Assembly (NCBI GenBank): GCA_029941865.1 | Contig: JAPYTO010000007.1 | Coordinates: 1-64,000 of the forward strand | Direction: 5' to 3' | DNA length: 64,000 nucleotides | Source of the DNA: Fuerstiella sp. | GTDB lineage: Bacteria > Planctomycetota > Planctomycetia > Planctomycetales > Planctomycetaceae | Part shown: piece by piece, positions 1 through 8,270 of the stretch | Layout: each line of letters opens with the position of its first letter | Numbering within the stretch: position 1 is the first letter of the stretch | Notes under the pieces: model-generated | The model's input: only the letters and a program-made list of their open reading frames with translations | The model's database searches: none | Told to the model about the DNA's origin: nothing | Program-made: the position numbers and the translations under genes

Positions 1-62
1 CCAACGGCAGAGGCATCCGGTTTAAGCCCGGTAAGTTGTGGGTTCGAATCCCACCCACGTCA
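1..62 (+). tRNA. tRNA-Leu-like (anticodon TAA), 5' truncated by window edge
   Basis: The 3' part of a tRNA is visible: D-arm remnant CCAACGGCAGAGGC, anticodon stem-loop with loop TTTAAGC (anticodon TAA at loop positions 34-36), a 5-nt variable loop AAGTT, T-arm GTGGG-TTCGAAT-CCCAC, and acceptor 3' strand CCACGTC with A73. The outer anticodon-stem pair is a T-T mismatch. The anticodon would read UUA (Leu), but bacterial tRNA-Leu normally has a long variable arm and this one does not. Identity is therefore uncertain although it looks like a folded tRNA. The 5' acceptor strand lies outside the window. No CCA is encoded. Confidence 0.75.
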
Positions 63-77
63 TGAATCACAAAACAC

Positions 78-150
78 GGCACCGTAGCCCAACGGCAGAG
101 GCGCTCGGCTTAGAACCGAGATGTTGGGAGTTCGAATCTCCCCGGTGCTA
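78..150 (+). tRNA. tRNA-Leu-like (anticodon TAG), short variable loop
   Basis: A complete 73-nt cloverleaf: acceptor GGCACCG pairing with CGGTGCT (one G-T), U8/A9, D-arm GCCCAACGGCAGAGGC, anticodon stem CTCGG/CCGAG around loop CTTAGAA (anticodon TAG, reads CUA), variable loop ATGTT, T-arm GGGAG-TTCGAAT-CTCCC, discriminator A73. It shares its D-arm with the preceding tRNA. A Leu anticodon on a class I (short variable loop) body is unusual for bacteria. It lies 15 nt after the previous tRNA and 5 nt before the next, so this is a tRNA array. Confidence 0.8.
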
Positions 151-155
151 CTTTT

Positions 156-240
156 GGGCTTTGTTCCTCATGACGGTCTGTAAAACCGTTGTCAATAAAA
201 ATTGAGGTGGTGACGAAAGGTTCGATTCCTTCAAAGCCCA
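156..240 (+). tRNA. tRNA-Tyr-like (anticodon GTA) with degenerate D arm
   Basis: Acceptor GGGCTTT pairs perfectly with AAAGCCC (A73 follows). The anticodon stem ACGGT/ACCGT encloses CTGTAAA, giving anticodon GTA (Tyr). A 26-nt region after the anticodon arm can fold into a long variable arm (GTCA...TGAC), as expected for bacterial tRNA-Tyr. The T-arm is AAAGG-TTCGATT-CCTTC with one A-C mismatch. Only 10 nt (GTTCCTCATG) separate acceptor and anticodon stems, so the D arm is missing or collapsed. It may be a tRNA pseudogene or a specialised array member. A covariance-model scan may score it poorly. Confidence 0.55.
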
Positions 241-253
241 ATCTCACAGCAGC

Positions 254-329
254 GGCCGGGTACGCAAACAGGCAAAGCGGCGAGCGTGAGAGGCTCGTGA
301 TGATGTGGGTTCGATTCCCACCCCGGTCA
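254..329 (+). tRNA. tRNA-Leu-like (anticodon GAG), short variable loop
   Basis: Acceptor GGCCGGG pairs with CCCGGTC (one G-T), A73 follows. A short D stem CGC/GCG holds a loop with GG. The anticodon stem CGAGC/GCTCG encloses GTGAGAG, anticodon GAG (reads CUC). The variable loop is 7 nt (TGATGAT), followed by the T-arm GTGGG-TTCGATT-CCCAC. As with its neighbours, a Leu anticodon sits on a body without the long variable arm. It is the last tRNA of the array seen here. Confidence 0.7.
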
Positions 330-823
330 CTAACACCAGTTCGACCAGTCAGAAGACAGCTGCAGACGGCTGGGCGGAAGCGGACTTAGCACTCAGGATC
401 GCTGTATGCGCAGGAACTGCCGGTATCATTACGCAAGCGATCAGGCGATAGCGGATTGCCTTGTTCTGCGTGGCGAGTTCGTCTTGACCGGCTTTTCAAC
501 GATAAAATAGAACCCAACCTCAATAGCCTCGCCCCGATCTGATTGCGCCAAAACGTCGTTGTGATTGGCGTTTACACGGAAACGGTCGGTGGCGAAGCCG
601 TTCTCTCACTCCTCTCAATCTCTCCTCTTCATTCTCAATCACACCCCTGAGTTCAGGGGATGGCGCAGCCTTCGCGTTCTGCAGAGCTTGCCAACACGCC
701 AAGATTCCTATCTCTCATTTTCAATTCGTGATCCCAACGCATGTCCTGCTGTTTGAGTTACATGCTGGACGTCAGCCATCGCGGCGGATGCGTCAACGAA
801 TTCGCCCTGGGTGAAAACTCCAG
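330..823. other. Intergenic region between tRNA array and EPS module
   Basis: About 490 nt with no supported gene. The short ORFs listed here overlap tRNAs or lack a ribosome binding site. The region presumably holds the promoter of the polysaccharide export operon, but I could not pick convincing -35/-10 boxes. Confidence 0.5.
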
Positions 824-1963
824 ATGAAAACATTTAGTTCTGGATGCCGAAAGCCGTGGCTGACACACAGCGGTCAGCTGCGATTGCCAGCAAACGCCGT
901 AAGCATTGTGGCATGCATGGGGGCAGTTCTGCTTGCCGGATGCCAGAGCGGCAACCACTACTACGCCCAATCCATGCCGCGTAGCCTGCGGCTGACGGCG
1001 CAATCCAATCCACAGGAAGCAGATCTGTCGCGACTGGCCAGCGCAACCGGCGGCAGCCAGACAATCGGTCGCGGAGACGTTCTGGAAGTTTCGATCGCAG
1101 CAAGTTTGAGCAAGGACGATCAGTTCAAGATGTCAGTCCGAGTTGCTGACAACGGGACTGCAACATTGCCGGACATTGGGCCGGTATCACTTGCCGGTGT
1201 TGAACCCCAGGCCGCTGAAGCCCTGATCGCTCAGGAGGCGGTGACCAAGGGATTCTATCGCAATCCTACGGTTACGGTTTCGTACCTCAGCAGAAAAATG
1301 AACCGCGTTCGAGTTCTTGGTGCCGTAAAAGAACCGAGCACGTATGAACTTCCCCCCGGTGAAAGTGATGTGGTTTCAGCCATCGCGGCTGCGGGCGGAC
1401 TGGCAGAAAACGCTGGCGAGAACGTCGAGATACGTAACCCGAACCACGGTTCTTCCGGTCGGCGACCGGTCGTCGCCGGAGACCCATCGACTCCGTATTC
1501 AACAGTCAGTGCAACAGCTCCGGAAAACGGCATGAAGTCTTACACCATCAATCTGGTGTCCGCCGCCAAAGCCGGAACAAGCACGTATGTCATTGAAGAC
1601 GGCGGCGTGGTCATGGTTGAAAAACGTGACCCGGCCCCGATCAAGGTGGGTGGGCTGGTTCATAAACCCGATGAATATGATTTTCCCGTGGGCAAGGACC
1701 TGACCGTATTGGGAGCAATTTCTTTGGCGGGCGGGACCAGCAACCAATTGGCGGACAAAGTATTCGTGATTCGCCCGTTGGTGAATTCGAAAGATCCCGC
1801 CGTGATTCAGGTAAGTCTTCGGAAAGCCAAGAAGATGGGCCGAGAGAACATTCTCCTCGGTCCGGGCGACATCGTCTGGGTTGAGCAGACGTCCGGAACG
1901 GTCTTCATGGAAGCGTTGCAGTTGATCCGATTCGGAGTTTCCGGATCAGCGCCGCTGTTCTGA
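824..1963 (+). CDS. Polysaccharide export lipoprotein (Wza/OPX family, SLBB domains)
   Basis: 379 aa. The N-terminus carries a signal peptide ending in a lipobox, LLAGC, with the modified Cys near residue 40. A poly-export domain follows at about residues 70-155 (IGRGDVLEVSIA...), then SLBB-type beta-grasp domains at about 160-255 and 265-345 (VLGAVKEPSTYELPPG and VGGLVHKPDEYDFPVG are typical repeat starts). Proteins of this family form the outer-membrane/periplasmic channel through which capsule or EPS chains leave the cell. The next gene is a Wzc-like tyrosine kinase, the usual partner, only a few dozen bases downstream, so the two are almost certainly an operon. I did not assign a specific polymer. 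Confidence 0.9.
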   Translation: MKTFSSGCRKPWLTHSGQLRLPANAVSIVACMGAVLLAGCQSGNHYYAQSMPRSLRLTAQSNPQEADLSRLASATGGSQTIGRGDVLEVSIAASLSKDDQFKMSVRVADNGTATLPDIGPVSLAGVEPQAAEALIAQEAVTKGFYRNPTVTVSYLSRKMNRVRVLGAVKEPSTYELPPGESDVVSAIAAAGGLAENAGENVEIRNPNHGSSGRRPVVAGDPSTPYSTVSATAPENGMKSYTINLVSAAKAGTSTYVIEDGGVVMVEKRDPAPIKVGGLVHKPDEYDFPVGKDLTVLGAISLAGGTSNQLADKVFVIRPLVNSKDPAVIQVSLRKAKKMGRENILLGPGDIVWVEQTSGTVFMEALQLIRFGVSGSAPLF

Positions 1964-2041
1964 TTTGTTAATTACACCACCGTGTCGACGTTGATTCGCG
2001 GCGGCCACAAAGATCGAAACCACGGCAGGAAGCCGAACGAA

Positions 2042-4393
2042 ATGACAACGTCTCAAGGTCAGATTGCGGGCATGGAAGCAGGAGGGCACGATGCCCTTGC
2101 GACCACGCTGCATTCTATCGCTCGTTTCCTGCGAACGGTGCGTCTGCGCAGTGGCATCCTGCTGGCCTGCCTCGTGACTTCCGGAATTCTGGGCGCACTG
2201 TATTACGTGACGGCTCCCCGAATCTATCAGTCCAACGCGTCATTGTACGTCATGAAGGTGGGTTCCGGAATCACCGAAGAAAGCATGCGCGGCGCCAGTG
2301 ATCCGTCTCGTGCGATGCCAACTTTTCGAACTCTGATGAGTTGCGAACGAGTGATGCAGCTGACCCTGGAACGACTCTCAGACCGGTTCAAGACCCAATT
2401 TGAAGGCTTGACCGACGCTGAGGCCGCAGCCGTCATTCAAGCATCGCTGTCCGTCTCATTTGAATTCAACACGAACATTCTGAACGTACGATATCGGTCC
2501 AAGGATCCAAAAGCCGCCGCCGCGGTCCTGGCAGCTCTGTTCAGTGCCTACGGATCATTCATGAACGACATGAACGAGGGATCCGCAGAGCAAAACCTGG
2601 AACGACTCAGATCGAAGCTTGATGAATTAGGGGCGGATCTCGAAAAAACCCGCGCTGCCCGCAACCGGCTGAAAGCCTCAGCTCCCAACTACGTTGGCAC
2701 CGGCGGTGACGACACACTGAACGTTCATCTTGAAAATATTCGGCAATTGACAGCCCGGCTGTCCGAAGCCGGCGACGAAGCAGCCAAGGCGAACAGCACC
2801 TATTTCGAGTTGCAGCGGGCGATTGCGTCAGGTCAGGATATTCTGCATTTCGCGGATACGCTGGCACCGCAGATCATGGCAGAGGCGCTGGGAATCGGCG
2901 GACAAAATTCGCTTGAAGCAGCCAGAATCAACCAGCTTCTGCTCGAAAAAACGTACGACCTGGAGAATGCTCAACGCAGGTATGGACCGAATCACCAGGA
3001 CATTCAGGACCTGAAATCGCAGATTGCGACGTTGCAAAACCATCTTTTACGCAACCCTGCTGCCAAAATGCAGGCGACCGAACAATCCAGCCGAGCGTTC
3101 CTCGGGCCACAGCTGCTGGAAATGGCAAAGCAACGGTTGGCAACTGCGCTGACAACACAACAGGACCTGCTGGCACAGATGCAACGGGAAAAGGCTCTGG
3201 CCCTGGCCATGGATATGACACTCAGCCAGATCCATGACCTCACGCAGGAAGAGGAGCAATTGAATGGATTGCGAGCACTTGTCGTCGAGCGTATGTCGAC
3301 AATTGACCTGGAAAAGGGCACGTTCATCAAGACCGAAGTGTCAACGCCGCCGAGCGTCCCGAAAGCACCCGTCTCTCCCCGATTGGTAGTCGTGGGGTTT
3401 CTGTCAATCTTCTTCGGTACGGTAGCAGGACTGGGCATCATCTGGGTGCTGGATATTCTGGACGACCGTTTCCGGGCCCCGGAAGAATTAAAACTGCATC
3501 TGAATACGCAGATTCTGACCATGGTTCCAGCGATGGAAGAGCTCTCAGGCGAAGGCTTCGAGGCGGTCATGTGTCAGTCGCGACCCAACAGTACAGAAGC
3601 AGAATCCTTCCGCGGTCTTCGAACGAATCTGGAATTTGCAGCCGGAGACACCGGGCGGATTGTCTGTACCAGTACAGAGCCGGGCGACGGCAAAACGACG
3701 ATCTCGTCCAATATGGCCGTCGCCTTTGCTCAATCCGGCCGAAAGACGCTGATCATCGACGCCGACATGCGGCGCCCGGGACTGTCGACATTGCTGAACC
3801 TTCGTGACGACAAGGGACTGTCAGTCATTCTGCGTTCATCAGGTGAACTGGAATTCGGCGTAAAGGAGAATCTGCGCGCGACACAGGTTGACGGCCTCGA
3901 CGTAATTTCCAGTGGGCCCCGTCCTGTCAATCCGGCCGAGCTTCTGGCCAGCGAACGATTCGCCAATTTGCTGGCATGGGCAGAAACACGATACGATCAA
4001 ATCATCGTGGACGCTCCTCCAGTGCTGGCTGTGAGCGACCCTCTGATCATTGGCCGCCTGGTGGACGGTGTGGTTCTGGTTGTCCGTCCGGACAAGGACC
4101 GACGCCGCAGTGTTATCCGAGCGACGGAATCGCTGCAAAACCTCGGCTGTACTTTGCTGGGCGTGGTCGTGAATCATCTCAGCGGAAACGATGCTGCAGG
4201 TTACGGATACGGCTATGGATACGGCTACGGTTACAGCGAAAACGACGAACATGTCACTGACGAAAACGTGACCGAAAACAACGCCACCGACAACGACGTG
4301 ACAGAAGAACCAGAGGTCGAAAACATATTGGGACGCTCGCTTGTCAGTATTGACAATACCGCACCCGACCTTGAACAAAAAAAAGCGGCCTGA
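2042..4393 (+). CDS. Polysaccharide chain-length/tyrosine autokinase (Wzc/BY-kinase family)
   Basis: The ORF opens at GTG 1982, but ATG 2042 is preceded by AGGAAG at good spacing, so I chose the later start (783 aa). Counted from the ORF start, there is a Wzz-type first membrane segment (about residues 56-75), a long coiled-coil periplasmic region, a second membrane segment near 465-490, then a cytoplasmic BY-kinase domain with Walker A (EPGDGKTT, about 567), Walker A' (IIDADMRRPG) and Walker B (IIVDAPP). The C-terminus has a run of Gly-Tyr pairs followed by an acidic, Thr/Asn-rich tail, which is the expected site of tyrosine autophosphorylation. Phosphorylation cycling in this family controls polymer length and export through the Wza-like partner encoded just upstream. 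Confidence 0.9.
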   Translation: MTTSQGQIAGMEAGGHDALATTLHSIARFLRTVRLRSGILLACLVTSGILGALYYVTAPRIYQSNASLYVMKVGSGITEESMRGASDPSRAMPTFRTLMSCERVMQLTLERLSDRFKTQFEGLTDAEAAAVIQASLSVSFEFNTNILNVRYRSKDPKAAAAVLAALFSAYGSFMNDMNEGSAEQNLERLRSKLDELGADLEKTRAARNRLKASAPNYVGTGGDDTLNVHLENIRQLTARLSEAGDEAAKANSTYFELQRAIASGQDILHFADTLAPQIMAEALGIGGQNSLEAARINQLLLEKTYDLENAQRRYGPNHQDIQDLKSQIATLQNHLLRNPAAKMQATEQSSRAFLGPQLLEMAKQRLATALTTQQDLLAQMQREKALALAMDMTLSQIHDLTQEEEQLNGLRALVVERMSTIDLEKGTFIKTEVSTPPSVPKAPVSPRLVVVGFLSIFFGTVAGLGIIWVLDILDDRFRAPEELKLHLNTQILTMVPAMEELSGEGFEAVMCQSRPNSTEAESFRGLRTNLEFAAGDTGRIVCTSTEPGDGKTTISSNMAVAFAQSGRKTLIIDADMRRPGLSTLLNLRDDKGLSVILRSSGELEFGVKENLRATQVDGLDVISSGPRPVNPAELLASERFANLLAWAETRYDQIIVDAPPVLAVSDPLIIGRLVDGVVLVVRPDKDRRRSVIRATESLQNLGCTLLGVVVNHLSGNDAAGYGYGYGYGYGYSENDEHVTDENVTENNATDNDVTEEPEVENILGRSLVSIDNTAPDLEQKKAA

Positions 4394-4443
4394 GTCGACA
4401 CCACCAACCCCGAAACAATTTCGTTCAGGTGGCTTGATTAGAC

Positions 4444-4500
4444 GTAGGGCCGGTTCCTACCGGCCGTGAAATTCGATGCGCCGGTAGGAACCGGCCCTAC
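4444..4500. repeat. Nested palindrome (REP-like inverted repeat)
   Basis: Two perfectly complementary 21-nt arms (left begins GTAGGGCCGGTTCC) flank a 15-nt spacer. Each arm is itself a hairpin (GCCGGT-TCCT-ACCGGC and its counterpart), so the element can form one long stem or a two-headed structure. It sits between the tyrosine kinase and ligase genes. Degenerate relatives of the GGGCCGGTTCC core occur near 28210 and 46135. It may also attenuate transcription between the two EPS genes, but there is no T-run. Confidence 0.8.
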
Positions 4501-4554
4501 AAAAGATTCAGACCTGAGCGAAGTCAGTCAGGATATCATCGAAGGAGTACAGCC

Positions 4555-7377
4555 GTGTCCCACCTCGTAGCCATCGAAGATCGACATGGTCGATTATCGA
4601 ACACGCTGCTGAACGCGGTGGATGTACTGATCGGTGCTCTGATCTTCGGACTACCGTTCATCATGGGCGGTCGCGAAGCGTGGGGACACTGGTTTCTGAT
4701 CTCAACCGCCTTTCTGCTGGGTGCCACATGGGCCACGTACGCAACGATCCGCGGGTGTCGGTACAGCGTGTCGTGGTTCGAAGTGTTTTTCATCGCCGGG
4801 CTGGCCATCGTCGCGTTCCAGCTGCAGCCGCAGTCGCCCGACACGATGCAGACGTTTTCAGCCGAATACCAGCGTCTGCTGCCCACGTGGCCGGAAACTC
4901 AGACCTCCGCTGTAGAAACGGGCCACGGGTGGTCCACCTTAAGTCTGACCCCCACCGAATCGCGACACGGCTGGTGGATGTTTCTGGCCTATGCCGTGAT
5001 CACCACCGTGCTGTTCCAGCGCGTGCGGCAGCAGAAAGACTGCCACCGACTGTTGCAGTCCGTTGCCATTGTCGGAGTAGCGATGACGGGCTTCGGATTG
5101 TTTCAATGGGCCACATCGAATGACCGATTTTTCTGGTTCTACCAGCATCCGTTCACAGAACCAACAGTCCACCTGAAAGGCGCATTCACAAACCGCAACC
5201 ATTTTGCGCAGTTCCTGTCTCTGACAATCGGCCCGTTGTTGTGGTGGCTGGTTTACAGCGTAAAATCGATTTCTGACGGCAGCACCTCGGAATCGACCAA
5301 GACTCCACAACCACGAAAACGATCTCGTTCAAAGAAGACCGGGCGCCAGCGACGCAGTTCATCGTGGAACAATGTGGAACGCAGCCTGACAATCCCCGTT
5401 CTGCTGCTGCTTTGTGGCGTCTCGGTCGTCATTCTGGCCGTCCTGTTGTCGCTGTCGCGCGGAGGCATGATTGCGGCCGGTGCCGCCACACTGGTGGCAC
5501 TGATCGGTTTGTGGCGAGGATTCAAAGTTGGCGGCGCGATGGCAGGTCTGCTGCTTGGTGGCGGCGTATTGTTTCTGTCTATGCTGTCCTTTGCCGACCA
5601 GGAACAGGTGCAGACCAAAATCGACCAATTGATTTCCACCGATGCGGACGAGATCGACTCCGGAGGAAACCGTCGCGCTGTCTGGGCGGCCGACGCAGAA
5701 GTGATTCAGCGATTTCCTTTGCTGGGAACCGGTGTCGGCAGTCATCGCGATGTGTATTCGATGTACATGGAAAACTACGCGGACTTCGCCACATCGGAAA
5801 TGACCCACGCCGAAAGCAGCTTCGTACAGGTGGCTCTGGAAACAGGGTTCATCGGCGCTGGCTGTCTTGCACTGGCGCTGCTGGTTCTACTGATTCGTCT
5901 GGGCGTCGGTTACTTTCGTAAAACTTCCGAGGCCTGCCGCGCCTGTACGGCCGCTGTCGCTGCCAGCGCCGCCGCCGGGATTCTGCATGCGGTCACTGAC
6001 TTCATCTGGTATGTCCCTGCGATCGTTGTGATCAGCCTGGTCCTGATGGTTGTTGGCCTGAAGGCTGCGTCGCGAAACTTCGGTAAGGATGCCACTTCTG
6101 CAGGCATCTGGTTTCCCCGAGTGGGCTGGGCGGTCACAGGAGGTCTGTGTTTGCTGGCGTGCGTTCAGCTGCAGCCGGAACTTCAGGCACGCATCGCTGC
6201 AGAAAAACACTGGTATGCATTTCTACGAACCGAACTGGAAGTACAGTTCGACGATTCAGACGGCTATGCCGACCTGAAGGAAGGAGACATCGTTTCCGTT
6301 GAGATCCAGCCAGTTTCTTTCCTGAAGTTTGAAGAGCCGGAAAACAACGTGGAACACGCTGCTCGTGAACAGGCGGCCCAACTTGCGTTCGTTCGCGAGC
6401 GTATCGAACATTTGACGGCATCGCTGAAGGCCGTTCCAAACCAGCATCGCGTCCAATTGGCCCTGTCCGAACAATTGCTGCGACTGTTCGATCTGTTGCA
6501 GGAACGCAGCGATAATCCAATGCCGCTAAAAATGATTCGTGATGCTGCGGTCACAAATTTTTCGGATGCCGGTGAGCGTCAGGACTGGGTGAAGATCGTA
6601 TGCAACGACCGTATCCGATTAATCAAACTGGCAGATCAGCTGCTGCGAGACTCGCTGAAAGGTTGTCCTGTTCAGGGTCACGCCTACCTGACGCTGCTGG
6701 ACACCGCATTCTGCACGCAACGTTCCGATCTTCATCATCAGAAACTGATTGATCAGGCGATGCTGGTCCGAGGACATGACCCTCGGGTACGTTTCGTGGC
6801 CGGACGGGAAGCACTTCTCAGTGGCGACAAAGAGACAGCTCTGCGACTCTGGGAATCCGTCTTCCATTCGAATCAATACTTCCGACTCGGAATTCTGAAG
6901 CTCGTAGCATCTCAGCTGCCAGCGGAATTCTTTCTGCAGCAATTCCAGCCGGACTCCGACGAACTGCTGGACCTGCTGAACGTCTACGATCTACTCAAAC
7001 GCGAACGCGATTCCACCGTTATTCTGAATCGACTCTGCGAAGTCATCCCCAAAGAAGCGCCGAGCATTGAGGACGAAGAGGAACGTGAAGAGAAAATGTT
7101 CATCGCGTATCAGGCGGCCCGAAAGCTTGAAGATCTGGAACGAGCGATTGAGATTCTGCAGGTCGTCATCGAAGACTTTCCGCTTTCCTATGAACCGCGC
7201 TACCATCTGGCCATGACCCTGGTAGAACTGGAACGACCGCAGGAAGCCCTGGATCACCTGCAGTGGTGCCACGATCAGGATCCGGGCAACATCTGGGTCC
7301 CCGATCTGATTCGCCGCGCTCGTGAACAGATACTGAAACTCCCGGAAGACGATCACGCGCCGTTGATGCGGCTTTGA
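4555..7377 (+). CDS. O-antigen ligase/polymerase family membrane protein with TPR C-terminus
   Basis: 940 aa starting at GTG 4555, with GAAGGAG 8-9 nt upstream deciding the start. The first ~510 residues hold about ten hydrophobic segments. Within them is a Wzy_C/WaaL-like region with a large periplasmic loop (LLGTGVGSHRDVY...THAESSFVQVALETGF), the typical signature of O-antigen ligases and polymerases. A basic insert (KRSRSKKTGRQRR) lies near 255. From about 620 onward the protein is soluble and helical with TPR-like repeats near the end (ERAIEILQVVIEDF, PRYHLAMTLVELERPQEALDHL). Next to Wza- and Wzc-like genes it most likely polymerises or ligates the exported polysaccharide. The TPR extension could bind partner proteins. 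Confidence 0.85.
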   Translation: MSHLVAIEDRHGRLSNTLLNAVDVLIGALIFGLPFIMGGREAWGHWFLISTAFLLGATWATYATIRGCRYSVSWFEVFFIAGLAIVAFQLQPQSPDTMQTFSAEYQRLLPTWPETQTSAVETGHGWSTLSLTPTESRHGWWMFLAYAVITTVLFQRVRQQKDCHRLLQSVAIVGVAMTGFGLFQWATSNDRFFWFYQHPFTEPTVHLKGAFTNRNHFAQFLSLTIGPLLWWLVYSVKSISDGSTSESTKTPQPRKRSRSKKTGRQRRSSSWNNVERSLTIPVLLLLCGVSVVILAVLLSLSRGGMIAAGAATLVALIGLWRGFKVGGAMAGLLLGGGVLFLSMLSFADQEQVQTKIDQLISTDADEIDSGGNRRAVWAADAEVIQRFPLLGTGVGSHRDVYSMYMENYADFATSEMTHAESSFVQVALETGFIGAGCLALALLVLLIRLGVGYFRKTSEACRACTAAVAASAAAGILHAVTDFIWYVPAIVVISLVLMVVGLKAASRNFGKDATSAGIWFPRVGWAVTGGLCLLACVQLQPELQARIAAEKHWYAFLRTELEVQFDDSDGYADLKEGDIVSVEIQPVSFLKFEEPENNVEHAAREQAAQLAFVRERIEHLTASLKAVPNQHRVQLALSEQLLRLFDLLQERSDNPMPLKMIRDAAVTNFSDAGERQDWVKIVCNDRIRLIKLADQLLRDSLKGCPVQGHAYLTLLDTAFCTQRSDLHHQKLIDQAMLVRGHDPRVRFVAGREALLSGDKETALRLWESVFHSNQYFRLGILKLVASQLPAEFFLQQFQPDSDELLDLLNVYDLLKRERDSTVILNRLCEVIPKEAPSIEDEEEREEKMFIAYQAARKLEDLERAIEILQVVIEDFPLSYEPRYHLAMTLVELERPQEALDHLQWCHDQDPGNIWVPDLIRRAREQILKLPEDDHAPLMRL

Positions 7378-7385
7378 CGAAAACG

Positions 7386-7979
7386 TCATTCGATGACTTC
7401 GTCGGGTTCCGCCAGCACCTCGACCAACAGATCTGACAGTTCGAGACCTGCGGCGAGCTCCTGAATGGCCTGTTGCTGTTGATCATCCGCCACACGCCAA
7501 AGCTGCTTCACGTCGCGTCTGCTCTTGTGGCTGCCGCGACTAATCCATGCCAGCTTCGAAACTGCGGCATCCACGTGCGAAACGATCGGCAGCCTCAGCC
7601 CCTCGAAAACTTCGATCGTGACCGACCGACCAAGCTCTCCAGGAATCAACTCTCGCGGATAGATGTCCAGTTTCAGAGTTTCGACGGAATCAAGCAGTTG
7701 AAACATCTTCCGCCCTGCAACAGCCCCGCGAATCGACTCATCCGAATACTGGAAGTCGGATTCCTGAAGCGAAACAAGGAATTCTTCCAGACGATCTGCA
7801 ACCGCAGCATTGTCGATCACGATGTCGACATCCTGCGTCAAACGCGGTTCCCCGAAAGCAATAGAAGTAATTCCGCCGGTGAGGTGAAAAGAAATCTGAT
7901 GCTGATGCAGGATCTCTACCAGCTTACAAACTGTGTCGCGGAACACGTCAATCGGGAACACGTGCAAGAATCCCTTCAA
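7386..7979 (-). CDS. Nucleotidyltransferase-fold protein (AbiEii/MNT-like)
   Basis: 197 aa. The N-terminal part matches the pol-beta-superfamily minimal nucleotidyltransferase pattern: a GG pair (TGGITSIAFGEP) followed 13-14 residues later by DVDIVID, supplying the two metal-binding acidic residues. It resembles the AbiEii/DUF6036 group, in which such proteins act as toxins or modify tRNA or partner proteins; family assignment is by eye. The gene overlaps the small upstream gene by about 30 nt on the same strand, arguing for a co-translated pair. It converges on the EPS ligase gene with an 8-nt gap. Confidence 0.65.
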   Translation of the reverse strand: MKGFLHVFPIDVFRDTVCKLVEILHQHQISFHLTGGITSIAFGEPRLTQDVDIVIDNAAVADRLEEFLVSLQESDFQYSDESIRGAVAGRKMFQLLDSVETLKLDIYPRELIPGELGRSVTIEVFEGLRLPIVSHVDAAVSKLAWISRGSHKSRRDVKQLWRVADDQQQQAIQELAAGLELSDLLVEVLAEPDEVIE

Positions 7980-8232
7980 TCCAATCTACAATGATTGGCT
8001 CCGATCCGTACAACCGTAAAGCAACCTCCCATTTGAGCCGCTCGGGCTTCATAGGGCCACGATCTTCTTCAATCTGCCGACCGATGGTTTCTCGCGTCCA
8101 GTTGTAGATCGATTGAGCACGAGCCACACGTTCGACGGGTGTCATGGCATCAATGCGAGCGCAGTATGCGTCTTCTATTTCGCTGTCACTCATCGTTTGT
8201 GCCTGTTGCCGAACGTAACTGAACCGCAACAA
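7948..8232 (-). CDS. Small hypothetical protein, partner of the nucleotidyltransferase
   Basis: 94 aa, or about 81 aa if translation starts at the internal Met of MSDSEIEDAY. It is charged, predicted mostly helical and has no membrane segment. Its 3' end overlaps the nucleotidyltransferase gene, an arrangement typical of toxin-antitoxin pairs with the antitoxin first. I do not recognise a DNA-binding motif. Function unknown; the antitoxin role is inferred only from position and size. Confidence 0.55.
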   Translation of the reverse strand: MLRFSYVRQQAQTMSDSEIEDAYCARIDAMTPVERVARAQSIYNWTRETIGRQIEEDRGPMKPERLKWEVALRLYGSEPIIVDWIEGILARVPD

Positions 8233-8270
8233 TTTTCCAGAGTAATGTTTTATCAGACCCAGCCCGTATT

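Noticed and set aside
189-389. 66-codon ORF over the tRNA array
   Set aside because: It overlaps two tRNA genes and has no RBS.
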